Source: an uncultured Bacteroidota bacterium | GTDB lineage: Bacteria; Bacteroidota; Bacteroidia; Chitinophagales; Chitinophagaceae | Direction of reading: 5' to 3' | Length of the DNA: 43,901 nucleotides | NCBI GenBank assembly: GCA_903865435.1 | Contig: CAIPJS010000048.1 | Span: 1-43,901 of the forward strand | In this document: piece after piece, positions 24,679-33,368 of the stretch | Layout of the letters: the number at the start of each line of letters is the position of its first letter | Position numbering within the stretch: the first letter of the stretch is position 1 | The notes under the pieces: model-generated | Told to the model about the DNA's origin: nothing | The model's input: the letters and a program-made list of their open reading frames with translations, nothing else | Databases searched by the model: none | Program-made: the position numbers and the translations under genes

Positions 24679-25179
24679 ATGAAAAAAGGACTTATCGTTT
24701 TAATTACAAGCATGGTTTACTTGATTGCTTGTAACAATCCATCAACCACTGTTGTAAACAGATCAACAGATGGAAATCTAGACTCTCTTGCAGCCATCCA
24801 TGCTATTGAAAAAGCGGACATTGCTTGGGATAGTGTATCTGCACTTAATTCTTCAGATGGTTGGTTAAGTTATTATACCGATGATGCAATTATGATGCCT
24901 CCTGGTGAAAAAGTTTGTGTAGATAAAGCTTCAAGAGCGGTATCTATCAAAAATATGTTTGCTACACCTGGTGCCAACATGAGGTTTGAGGCAACCAAGA
25001 CAGAGGTTTCTAAATCGGCAGATATGGGTTATAGTACAGGTATATATCATTTTAAATTTAAAGATGCAGCAGGTAAAAATGCCCAAGAAACTGGCAAATT
25101 TGATGAAACCTGGAAAAAACAAGCTGATGGTAGCTGGAAATGCGTCGTGGATATTTGGAATGCAGATCCTGCAAAATAA
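24679..25179 (+). CDS. DUF4440/SnoaL-like lipoprotein
   Basis: A 166-residue lipoprotein: the lipobox LIAC puts the modified cysteine at residue 18. The mature part resembles the NTF2-like DUF4440/SnoaL fold (AIEKADIAWDSVSALNSSDGWLSYYTDDAIMMPPGE near the start, GKFDETWKKQADGSWKCVVDIWN at the end). Such domains bind small molecules or act as isomerase-like enzymes, but no reaction can be assigned. It stands alone, followed by a strong terminator. The 167 bases before it hold nothing recognisable beyond AT-rich sequence. Confidence 0.85.
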   Translation: MKKGLIVLITSMVYLIACNNPSTTVVNRSTDGNLDSLAAIHAIEKADIAWDSVSALNSSDGWLSYYTDDAIMMPPGEKVCVDKASRAVSIKNMFATPGANMRFEATKTEVSKSADMGYSTGIYHFKFKDAAGKNAQETGKFDETWKKQADGSWKCVVDIWNADPAK

Positions 25180-25215
25180 GCTCAGCCCAACTAGATAATT
25201 AAAATAGGTATTTGT

Positions 25216-25248
25216 AAGCATCGATTCAAAAGAGTCGATGCTTTTTTT
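25216..25248 (+). terminator. Terminator after the DUF4440-like gene
   Basis: AAGCATCGATTC (25216-25227) and GAGTCGATGCTT (25232-25243) form a 12-base-pair stem with one G-U around AAAA, followed by a run of seven T. It begins 37 bases after the stop codon. Confidence 0.92.
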
Positions 25249-25305
25249 ATGATCCAATGAGTAAATGATCCAATCAATTAATACAGATCTTCCATTACTA
25301 TTTTA

Positions 25306-26079
25306 TTACAAAGGTCTTACCCAAATATTTCTATAACTAATGGGTTCGCTCTTATCACCATGCGCTTGAAGTTTAATAGGTCTTGCACCATGTTTTACAT
25401 ATTCGGGTTGTCCTACATAGGGTGTATCACCTCTTAAAACAAAATTATTTTGAATTAAAATTCCATTATGCAATGCTGTAACACTTGCTGGCGTTTTTAA
25501 AGTTCCATCTGCATTAAAAACGGGCGCAGTCCAAATAACATCAAAGCTTTGCCATTCTCCAGCAGGCAATGCAGCATTTACTAATGGGGCTGCTTGTTTA
25601 TAGATACTACCAACTTGTCCATTCACATAAGTTGTATTCGTATAATTATCCAGTACTTGTAATTCATAACCAGATTCGCCATTTCCTGGTCTTGGTGGCA
25701 ACATGGCTAAAAAGATACCACTATTCCCTCTTGCTTGTCCAGAACCAGTAACATTACTTGGAATAATATATTCAATATGCAATTGATAGTTTGTGAATAA
25801 TCTTTTTGTTTGAATGTCTCCATTGGTTTTGCTTACGCGCATGGTACCATCTATCAAATCCCATTTCTCTACACTGCCAGGATTTTTGAGTAATTCCCAT
25901 TCATCCATATTGGTTCCATTAAATAAAACAATGGCATCAGAAGGTGCAGCTGTAATGCCTTTGGCGGGCGTTACTTTTTTTGGAACAGGTGTATAAAACT
26001 CGGTATCTTCTGGTTTTGCTTGTGCATGTAATCCAATGGTGATGACAATTGCAATGGCAAGTAATAGTTGTTTTTTCAT
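25306..26079 (-). CDS. Secreted DUF1080 protein, single domain
   Basis: A 257-residue exported protein (signal peptide about 1-20, ending LHAQ) with one DUF1080 domain at about 45-257: IVLFNGTNMDEWELLKN opens it, RGNSGIFLAM and GYELQVLDNY form the centre, and LQAHGDKSEPISYRNIWVRPL closes it. The proline-rich stretch YTPVPKKVTPAKG separates signal and domain. It is the third DUF1080 domain within 3 kb and so probably belongs to the same keto-glycoside or glycan breakdown function. It may be a hydrolase or a binding module. Confidence 0.88.
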   Translation of the reverse strand: MKKQLLLAIAIVITIGLHAQAKPEDTEFYTPVPKKVTPAKGITAAPSDAIVLFNGTNMDEWELLKNPGSVEKWDLIDGTMRVSKTNGDIQTKRLFTNYQLHIEYIIPSNVTGSGQARGNSGIFLAMLPPRPGNGESGYELQVLDNYTNTTYVNGQVGSIYKQAAPLVNAALPAGEWQSFDVIWTAPVFNADGTLKTPASVTALHNGILIQNNFVLRGDTPYVGQPEYVKHGARPIKLQAHGDKSEPISYRNIWVRPL

Positions 26080-26215
26080 AGTACTATAATTTTTATATTA
26101 ATGAAGCTAGCTAAAACAGCGCTTATTCATAGGGTTGTAAGCATGACAGTTCTTTAATAAGCAATCATTAAATATACTTATTTTAAAACAATATTTAAAG
26201 ATTCTCTGAGTTGAT

Positions 26216-26446
26216 TTATTTTGCCCTTCTTCTAGCTTCTTCTGCTTCTTTGTAAATTCTAATCCAAGTAAGTGAAATGTCAATCACGGCCAATAAGGGG
26301 CCTAATAATATTACCATAATTACCTCTAATCCGGGCGTGTAGCCAATGACTCCGTCCAAAGAGATGGATTTTGATCTTTTATTTAATTTATAAATACAGT
26401 AGATAGCAGATAAAATCCAAACAGCGATGATTATATTTTGACTCAT
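26216..26446 (-). CDS. Small two-helix membrane protein, unknown function
   Basis: A 76-residue protein not recognised as a known family. A hydrophobic segment (about 3-20, IIIAVWILSAIYCIYKL) is followed by a lysine/arginine-rich turn. A second hydrophobic segment follows (about 41-63), then a charged tail (YKEAEEARRRAK). It has its own -7 box. Codon use and promoter support a real gene, but there is no functional clue from the neighbours. Confidence 0.6.
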   Translation of the reverse strand: MSQNIIIAVWILSAIYCIYKLNKRSKSISLDGVIGYTPGLEVIMVILLGPLLAVIDISLTWIRIYKEAEEARRRAK

Positions 26447-26463
26447 ATATAAATTTTATAATG

Positions 26464-26471
26464 CAAATATA
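26464..26471 (-). promoter_or_regulatory. -7 box of the small membrane protein gene
   Basis: The minus strand reads TATATTTG, an exact TAnnTTTG, 17 bases before the ATG at 26446. No well-spaced TTG was found. Confidence 0.45.
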
Positions 26472-26594
26472 ATACAAATTCAACTTTTTAATTATAAATG
26501 ATTCATGATCAAGGGTTTTATGTGCTTGTTATTTGATGCGTGCAATGTTTTTAAAGATTATTTGTTGTAAATTGTTATTCTAATTTTATATGAT

Positions 26595-28583
26595 ATGAAA
26601 AGATTTTACAGCTTGTTTTTATTGGTTTTTATGATGAATGCCCTACAAGGGGTAAGTGCACAAACACCTGCAAATTCAGGCTCTACATACAATTACCACG
26701 ATGCTTTTGCCCCCTTCTTTTACACGCACAATGGTAGCGAATACAGAGCCGCTTCGGGAGAACCAGGGCCTAAATATTGGCAAAATAAAGCAGACTATAA
26801 ATTAGCCGCTACATTAAATGAAGCAAGCAATGAAATAACAGGCACCGAAATTTTATCTTACACCAACAACAGCCCGCAAAATTTAAATTTTGTTTGGATG
26901 CAGTTGGATCAAAATTTATTTAAAGAAGATTCTCGTGGAAGCGCTATTGTACCAACAAGAGGAAGTAGAAATGGCGGTCGTGGACAAAAATTTGATGCTG
27001 GCTATAATATAAAATCTGTAACTATTTTATCTGGTGATAAAAACGAAATTTTTACCGACGTAAAATATATGATCGAAGACACGAGGATGCAAATATTTTT
27101 GCCAAAAGCAATAACAGCAAATGGAGGCAAAATAAAAATTAAAATTAATTATTCTTTTATTTCACCTGAATATGGTTCAGACAGAATGGGCATCTTGTCT
27201 ACAAAAAATGGTAAAATATTTACAGTAGCACAATGGTATCCTAGAATTTGTGTATTTGATGATGTGATGGGTTGGAATACAGCACCCTATACTGGACCTG
27301 GAGAATTTTATTTAGAGTATGGTGATTTTGATATTACCATAACTGCAGCTGCAAATATTTTTGTAGTTTGTTCTGGTGAACTCACCAATGCCAAAGAAGT
27401 ATACAATGCAGCACAGTTAAAACGTTGGGCTGCTGCTGCAAGTTCTGATAAAACTATTTTGATTAGAACTGCAGAAGAAGTAGAAAAAGAAAAATTCGCT
27501 GCCACTACTGCAAAACAAAAAACATGGCATTTTAAAATAAACAATGCAAGAGATGCTTCATGGGCTGCTTCTGCAGCATTTATTTTGGATGCAGCTAAAA
27601 TAAATTTACCTGCTGGAAAAAAATCATTGGCCATTTCTGCTTATCCCGTAGAAAGCAATGGAGACAGTGCTTGGGGACGTTCTACAGAATATGTAAAAAA
27701 ATCTATTGAATTCAATTCTGCAAAATGGTATACTTTTCCTTATCCTGCTGCAACCTGTGTTGCAGGCAATGTGGGTGGAATGGAATATCCCGGTATTGTA
27801 TTTTGTGGTGCACGTGCAAAAAGAGCTGGACTCATGGGGGTGAATGATCATGAATTTGGACATACTTGGTTTCCAATGATTGTGGGTTCTAACGAAAGAT
27901 TGTATGGATGGATGGATGAAGGCTTCAATACTTTTATCAATACATTATCTACTGCAGATTTCAATAATGGAGAATTCCATTCTAAAGAACCTATCAATAA
28001 AAATAATATGGCCAACATTTATACCAATCCTAGTTTGGAACCGATGTTGAGTTATGTAGATAATTACAAAGAAAGAAACAATGGCACACTTTCTTACAGC
28101 AAACCTGGCGAAGGGCTTACTTTACTGCGTGAACAAATATTGGGTAAAGAAAGATTTGACCGAGCTTTTACAACGTATATCAATCGATGGGCTTTTAAAC
28201 ACCCAACACCCGATGATTTTTTTAGAACCATTGAAAATGTTGCTGGTGAAAGCTTACAATGGTTTTGGAGAGGATGGTTTGTAAACAATTGGAGATTAGA
28301 TGTGGCTGTTTCCGATGTTGCTTATGTAGATAATAAGGATATTTCAAAAGGTGCTTTAATTACCTTAGACAATTTAGAAAAGATGGCCATGCCGGTCGTT
28401 TTGGAAATTAAATTTGTAAGTGGAAAAAAAGAACGTTTAAAATTACCAGTTGAAATTTGGGAAAGAAATATTTCATGGACTTTTAAATACAACTGTACAG
28501 AGGCCATTGAATCGGTAACCTATGATCCAGATAAAGTCATGCCCGACCACAATGCAGCAAACAATACGTGGACTAAAAAATAA
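26595..28583 (+). CDS. Secreted M1-family metallopeptidase
   Basis: A 662-residue exported aminopeptidase-like protein (signal peptide about 1-22, ending VSAQ). The zinc site HEFGH is near residue 418, with the third ligand Glu 18 residues later in GWMDEGF (HExxH-x18-E). The substrate-binding motif, usually GAMEN, reads GGMEYP near 394. The N-terminal half is the M1 beta-sandwich; a lone C-terminal beta region closes the protein. All catalytic residues are present, so it should be active against peptides in the periplasm or outside. The BNR propeller gene follows 15 bases downstream and is probably co-transcribed. Confidence 0.9.
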   Translation: MKRFYSLFLLVFMMNALQGVSAQTPANSGSTYNYHDAFAPFFYTHNGSEYRAASGEPGPKYWQNKADYKLAATLNEASNEITGTEILSYTNNSPQNLNFVWMQLDQNLFKEDSRGSAIVPTRGSRNGGRGQKFDAGYNIKSVTILSGDKNEIFTDVKYMIEDTRMQIFLPKAITANGGKIKIKINYSFISPEYGSDRMGILSTKNGKIFTVAQWYPRICVFDDVMGWNTAPYTGPGEFYLEYGDFDITITAAANIFVVCSGELTNAKEVYNAAQLKRWAAAASSDKTILIRTAEEVEKEKFAATTAKQKTWHFKINNARDASWAASAAFILDAAKINLPAGKKSLAISAYPVESNGDSAWGRSTEYVKKSIEFNSAKWYTFPYPAATCVAGNVGGMEYPGIVFCGARAKRAGLMGVNDHEFGHTWFPMIVGSNERLYGWMDEGFNTFINTLSTADFNNGEFHSKEPINKNNMANIYTNPSLEPMLSYVDNYKERNNGTLSYSKPGEGLTLLREQILGKERFDRAFTTYINRWAFKHPTPDDFFRTIENVAGESLQWFWRGWFVNNWRLDVAVSDVAYVDNKDISKGALITLDNLEKMAMPVVLEIKFVSGKKERLKLPVEIWERNISWTFKYNCTEAIESVTYDPDKVMPDHNAANNTWTKK

Positions 28584-28598
28584 TTAAATATATATTTT

Positions 28599-31500
28599 AT
28601 GAAAATAGGTACACCTAAATTATTGGTCTTAAATATGATATTGCTTTGTTGTAGTACTGTTTTTGCACAAGAAGATTCTACCAACGTTTTAAAAGGAATG
28701 ACTTGGAGAAATATTGGACCCAATCGTGGTGGAAGATCCTTGGGAATTTCCGGAAGTCCAAGCCGTAAAAATGAATATTATTTTGGAGCCGTTGGGGGCG
28801 GTCTTTGGAAAACCACCGATGGCGGTTTAAACTGGAAACCAGTTACTGACGGGCAATTGACCAGCTCTTCTGTTGGCGCTGTGGCCGTGTCTCCAAGCAA
28901 TCCAGACATTATTTATATAGGTACTGGTGAAACTGAATTTCGTGGAAACATTATGCAAGGAGATGGCGTATATAAATCAATCGATGCTGGAAAAACCTGG
29001 AAAAATATTGGATTAAAAAATACGCAATCTATTTCAAGAGTGCGTGTGCATCCTACCAATCCAGACATTGTTTATGTATCGGCCCTAGGTCATGCATTTG
29101 GTCCGAATGAAGAACGTGGTGTTTTTAAAACCATCGATGGCGGTAAAACTTGGAATAAAGTTTTATATGTGAATGACAAAGCGGGCGCCGAAGATTTAGT
29201 ATTGGATCCACAAAATCCAGAAACAATTTATACCAGCATTTGGGAAGTGTATAGAACACCTTATAAAATGTGGGCCGATATAGGAACAGCTGCTTTGTAC
29301 AAATCAAGCAATGGTGGTGCTACTTGGCAAATGCTTTCCAAAAATCCGGGCATGCCAAAAGTAGTTGGAAAAATTGGGGTAACCGTATCTCCAGTAGACA
29401 GCAATCGAGTTTGGGCCATTGTAGAATCGCCCGATGGTGGTTTGTATCGTTCAGATGATGGCGGTGCCAATTGGAAGCTGGTGAACAATGAAAGAAAATT
29501 ACGTCAACGCGCTTTTTATTATTCAAGAATTGTAGCAGATCCAAAAGATAAAAATTCTATCTATGGATTGAATGTAAATTTTTATAAATCAACTGATGGA
29601 GGTGTAAGTTTTAAAACAGAAATAAAAGTGCCTCATGGAGACAATCATGATTTATGGATTGATCCTACAGATCCAATGCGCATGGCTACTTCCAATGATG
29701 GTGGTGGTTCGGTTTCCATCAATGGTGGATTGAGTTGGACAGATGAAGATTTCCCCACTGCACAATTGTACCATATCACAACGACTTCTGATTTCCCTTA
29801 TCAAGTAGCAGCAGCACAACAAGACAATTCAACCATTGCATTGCCTAGTGAAGACTATCGACATAGAGCAGTAAGAACCAATTCGACCAAAGCAGGAATG
29901 GGTTTTGGTTATGATGTTGGAGGTGGGGAAAGTGGTTACATTACACAGGATCCAAAAAATCCAGATATTTTTTATGCAGGCAGTCAAGGTGCATTGTTAA
30001 CGCGCATCAATCGTATGACGGGCCAAATAAGAGATGTGCAAGTATATCCAAGATTTTTTTCTGGGGAAGAAGCCAAAACTTTACCTGAAAGATGGCAGTG
30101 GACTTATCCTATAGTTTTTTCACCTGTTGATCCTAAAGTTTTATTTACTTGCTCTCAACATGTTTGGAAAACCACCAACGAAGGTCAAAGTTGGGAACAA
30201 ATTAGTACAGATTTAACCTACAATGATTCTACTACATTGGGTGTAAGTGGTGGTGTTATTACTAGAGATATGAATGGTCCTGAAATTTATGGAACTGTAT
30301 TTGCTTTAGCTCCTTCTTATCAAGATGTAAATATTATTTGGGCAGGATCGGATGATGGCTTGTTGCACATTACCAAAGATGGCGGCAAACATTGGATCAA
30401 TATTACACCAAAGGATATGCCCAAAAATACACGTGTCAGTATTATAGAAGCTTCTCATTTTAATGCAGGCACAGCTTACGTTGCAGCCAAGCGTTATCAA
30501 ATGGATGACCGCACCCCATATATTTGGAAGACCAGCGATTTTGGTGCTACTTGGAAAAAAATTATTACAGGCATTCGTGCAGATGATTATGTACATGCCA
30601 TCAGAGAAGACATTACAAGACCCGGTTTATTGTATGCGGGTTCGGAACATGGCATTTGGGTTTCCTACAATGATGGAGACAATTGGGAAAGTTTAAGATT
30701 GAATTTACCTGATGTTCAAGTGTCAGACATTGCAGTTACAGAAAAAGACATTGTGATTGCAACACATGGTCGTTCTATTTATGTACTGGATGATGTGGCG
30801 CCTGTCAGAACCAAAGACAAAGGCATTCAAACAGGGCTTCATTTGTTTAAACCTTATTATGCAGTAAGAAATGTACAAAAAGCAGTTTTCCAATATTATT
30901 TAGACAAAGACATTAAAGATTTAAAAATTGAAATTTTAAATAAAGAAGGTGTTTTGATTCAAAGCTTTATTGGGGCCTTACCTAAAGAAAAAAAGGACAG
31001 CGCCTTGGTAGACGAAGATGAAGATGATAGAAAACCAGTAGCACCAACCATCAAACCAGGATTAAATACATTTGAATGGGATTTAAAATATCCAGGGGCT
31101 ACTTATTTTAAAGGAATGATTTTTTGGAGTGCTCCAGTATATACAGGCCCGATGGCGGTTCCAGGCACTTATCAAGTGCGCATGACTGCAGGTGGAAAAT
31201 CGGTAACAGAAGCATTTGAAATTAAATTAGATCCAAGAGCTACGGATGTTCGCATTGCGGATGTGGAAGAAAAATTTAAATTAGCCATACAAATTAGAGA
31301 CGAAGTTACTAAAGCCAACGACGCGGTAATTAAAATTAGAACCATCAAAGAAAAATTAAATACCGAATTGGCAACTGCACATCCAAAAGTCGCTAAAGAG
31401 TTAAAAAATTCCATACAGCAACTTTCCGTGATAGAAGAGAATTTATATCAAGTAAAAAATCAAAGTGCACAGGATCCTTTAAATTTTCCTATTAAATTAA

Positions 31501-31649
31501 ATAATAAATTAGCAGCTTTAATGCGTGTGGTAGAATCCGGCGATTACAAACCTACTGACGGCTCCTATAAAGTGTTCGCTGAATTAAAAGCTGAACTTGC
31601 TAATGAATTAAATCATTTGGATTTTTTATTAAAACCTAAAAAGGGGTAA
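28599..31649 (+). CDS. Secreted sortilin/VPS10-like BNR-repeat propeller protein
   Basis: A 1016-residue exported protein (signal peptide about 1-24, ending VFAQ). At least ten Asp-box (BNR) repeats of the type SxDxGxTW are visible across about 65-700 (TTDGGLNW, SIDAGKTW, TIDGGKTW, SDDGGANW, TKDGGKHW and others), predicting one or two beta-propellers. The last 300 residues are a different domain: a beta part with FEWDLKYPGA and then a helical tail (about 880-1016) that could form a coiled coil. Proteins of this type are often labelled glycosyl hydrolase, but no catalytic site is evident. Its partner M1 peptidase suggests a role in protein degradation or binding. Confidence 0.85.
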   Translation: MKIGTPKLLVLNMILLCCSTVFAQEDSTNVLKGMTWRNIGPNRGGRSLGISGSPSRKNEYYFGAVGGGLWKTTDGGLNWKPVTDGQLTSSSVGAVAVSPSNPDIIYIGTGETEFRGNIMQGDGVYKSIDAGKTWKNIGLKNTQSISRVRVHPTNPDIVYVSALGHAFGPNEERGVFKTIDGGKTWNKVLYVNDKAGAEDLVLDPQNPETIYTSIWEVYRTPYKMWADIGTAALYKSSNGGATWQMLSKNPGMPKVVGKIGVTVSPVDSNRVWAIVESPDGGLYRSDDGGANWKLVNNERKLRQRAFYYSRIVADPKDKNSIYGLNVNFYKSTDGGVSFKTEIKVPHGDNHDLWIDPTDPMRMATSNDGGGSVSINGGLSWTDEDFPTAQLYHITTTSDFPYQVAAAQQDNSTIALPSEDYRHRAVRTNSTKAGMGFGYDVGGGESGYITQDPKNPDIFYAGSQGALLTRINRMTGQIRDVQVYPRFFSGEEAKTLPERWQWTYPIVFSPVDPKVLFTCSQHVWKTTNEGQSWEQISTDLTYNDSTTLGVSGGVITRDMNGPEIYGTVFALAPSYQDVNIIWAGSDDGLLHITKDGGKHWINITPKDMPKNTRVSIIEASHFNAGTAYVAAKRYQMDDRTPYIWKTSDFGATWKKIITGIRADDYVHAIREDITRPGLLYAGSEHGIWVSYNDGDNWESLRLNLPDVQVSDIAVTEKDIVIATHGRSIYVLDDVAPVRTKDKGIQTGLHLFKPYYAVRNVQKAVFQYYLDKDIKDLKIEILNKEGVLIQSFIGALPKEKKDSALVDEDEDDRKPVAPTIKPGLNTFEWDLKYPGATYFKGMIFWSAPVYTGPMAVPGTYQVRMTAGGKSVTEAFEIKLDPRATDVRIADVEEKFKLAIQIRDEVTKANDAVIKIRTIKEKLNTELATAHPKVAKELKNSIQQLSVIEENLYQVKNQSAQDPLNFPIKLNNKLAALMRVVESGDYKPTDGSYKVFAELKAELANELNHLDFLLKPKKG

Positions 31650-31681
31650 AATAAAATTTACGCTATTTAAAATGCGAAAGC

Positions 31682-32398
31682 TTATTCAAAAATAAGTGTA
31701 CCAAATTTTTCATAATCATGGAAATTTAATCTAGTAGGCTGCCAGGTCCAATAATTATTTCCTTGATCATAATCTATTCTGTAAAAATTAGCACGCCATT
31801 TCATGCCCGAAATGGGTGGCACATTTTGCAATGGATTTAATAAAGTATAAGGAATAAAAAACTCTGCGGTCCAAGACTGTACTTGTTCTCCTTGCTTTTG
31901 AATGGAAGTGGCATGCCTAGTTTTACGCTCATTTTCATAATGCCAAGGACGCCATCCTAAAAACTTACCTTTATAATTGGGTACCAAAATGGGCAATTCA
32001 TAATTAGTAGGCGATAATTCGTATTCAAAATAAATTACCGATTTTTCATCAGGCCAAAAAAATGCTTCTACTACATCTTCATTGTACAAATCTGCAAAGT
32101 CTTCTTTTAAAGTGGAGGTGATTTTTGCATCTTCTGATACATACAAACAATAAATACCAGAATCAGAATATAAAATTTTAAACTTTGAATGATAGTTTAA
32201 GCTTCCCGGATCTTTTTTACTAAGCTTTACAAATTCAGTGTTATTCCAATTGGCTGTATTGCCTGTTCCAGTTAACGTAAAATCTTTCGTTTTTTTAACG
32301 AGTAGCGGACTATTATTATTGGTTTGAGCTATCAACCCATTCCAATTTAAAAACAGAAAAGCCATCAAGCAGCTACAACGAATTATTTTTCTCATCAT
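31682..32398 (-). CDS. Secreted CBM9-like carbohydrate-binding protein
   Basis: A 238-residue exported protein. ATG 32398 (MMRKIIRCSC) gives a signal peptide ending near LIAQ; the longer TTG start at 32416 is unlikely. The rest resembles the CBM9-like domain seen in Bacteroidota (WNNTEFVKL, YLYVSEDA-like strand, EDVVEAFFWPD, FEYELSPTNYELP, WTAEFFIPYTLL, WRANFYRIDYD). CBM9 domains bind the ends of glycans such as xylan or cellulose. As a stand-alone exported protein it may present sugars to the neighbouring enzymes. It is last of three minus-strand genes, 19 bases after the PIG-L gene. Confidence 0.8.
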   Translation of the reverse strand: MMRKIIRCSCLMAFLFLNWNGLIAQTNNNSPLLVKKTKDFTLTGTGNTANWNNTEFVKLSKKDPGSLNYHSKFKILYSDSGIYCLYVSEDAKITSTLKEDFADLYNEDVVEAFFWPDEKSVIYFEYELSPTNYELPILVPNYKGKFLGWRPWHYENERKTRHATSIQKQGEQVQSWTAEFFIPYTLLNPLQNVPPISGMKWRANFYRIDYDQGNNYWTWQPTRLNFHDYEKFGTLIFE

Positions 32399-32417
32399 AA
32401 GTTTTTGTAGGGTCAAT

Positions 32418-33302
32418 TTATTTTATAAGCATTGGGAACAATCTTCTTATTTCTGTTTCATTAGGTTGGGCACCGTATTCACATATTTCAAAAGCTTCTG
32501 CATATTTAGCATCAGCAGCTCTTTTAGCACCATACCATTTTGCCATAGCCTCCCTAATATTTTCTTTCATTGGATGATCGTAGGTTTTTTTAAGCCATTG
32601 TAATCTTTCTACTTTTCCAGTAGGAACGTCTTTTTCATATCTTCCTATCCAGGGCATCCACTCATAAAATTGGGATACATGCGCATCAAAAGCTGAAATC
32701 TTTTTATCAAAAGTGGTGGTCACATCTATGACGATGTCTGGTCTAAATGGATTGGGTCTTTGAAAATGATCTTGTGCGTATAAAAAAACAGGTGTTTTTC
32801 TTAAGGCGGGTGCATCTGGTGCCACATTGGGTACTTCTACCATATAGGCTGCATCTTGCACTAAGACGCCGGTGTAACGATGGTCGGGATGGTAATCATT
32901 AGGTCTTGGTGCAATCACCACATCGGCATTCCACTCTCTAATTTTTTTGATGATTTGTAATCTTACTTCTAAAGTTGGTAATAATGCCCCATCGTGATTG
33001 TCTAATACATCATATGTGATACCTAATCTTTTAGCTACTTCCTGTGTTTCTATATATCTACGCGCAGCCAGTTCTTTTCCTTTCATAGTTTGATGTCCTG
33101 CATCACCATTAGTGACTGCTACAAATTTGACAGCATGCCCCATGCTTGCTAGCAAGGCTGCAGTAGCACCCGCTTCATTATCACAATCATCGGGATGCGC
33201 ACCAATTACAATAATTCTACTTTTTTCTTTGATAGTTTGTGCTATCACCCATTGACATTGCATTAATAGTATAATGCCTAAGAGCCATTTTATATTTTTC
33301 AT
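32418..33302 (-). CDS. Secreted PIG-L family deacetylase (second copy)
   Basis: A 294-residue exported protein. ATG 33302 (MKNIKWLLG) gives a signal peptide ending WVIAQ. Zinc motifs are GAHPDDCDNEAG near the start and NDYHPDHRYTG in the middle, both complete. It differs clearly from the PIG-L protein at 19986, whose second motif is HGHH, so the two are not a recent duplication. It sits between an S9 peptidase and a CBM9-like protein on the same strand, consistent with de-N-acetylation of a glycan or sugar metabolite outside the cytoplasm. Substrate unknown. Confidence 0.88.
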   Translation of the reverse strand: MKNIKWLLGIILLMQCQWVIAQTIKEKSRIIVIGAHPDDCDNEAGATAALLASMGHAVKFVAVTNGDAGHQTMKGKELAARRYIETQEVAKRLGITYDVLDNHDGALLPTLEVRLQIIKKIREWNADVVIAPRPNDYHPDHRYTGVLVQDAAYMVEVPNVAPDAPALRKTPVFLYAQDHFQRPNPFRPDIVIDVTTTFDKKISAFDAHVSQFYEWMPWIGRYEKDVPTGKVERLQWLKKTYDHPMKENIREAMAKWYGAKRAADAKYAEAFEICEYGAQPNETEIRRLFPMLIK

Positions 33303-33368
33303 TTTATTATTTTTAATCAACCGTACTATAGAAACTTTTTAATTCCTTTTTATTTTTTAATTTAATTA

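Noticed and set aside
28599..31649. Calling the BNR protein a sialidase
   Set aside because: Asp-box repeats are present, but no sialidase arginine triad or FRIP-type motif could be identified; the layout fits sortilin-like propellers.
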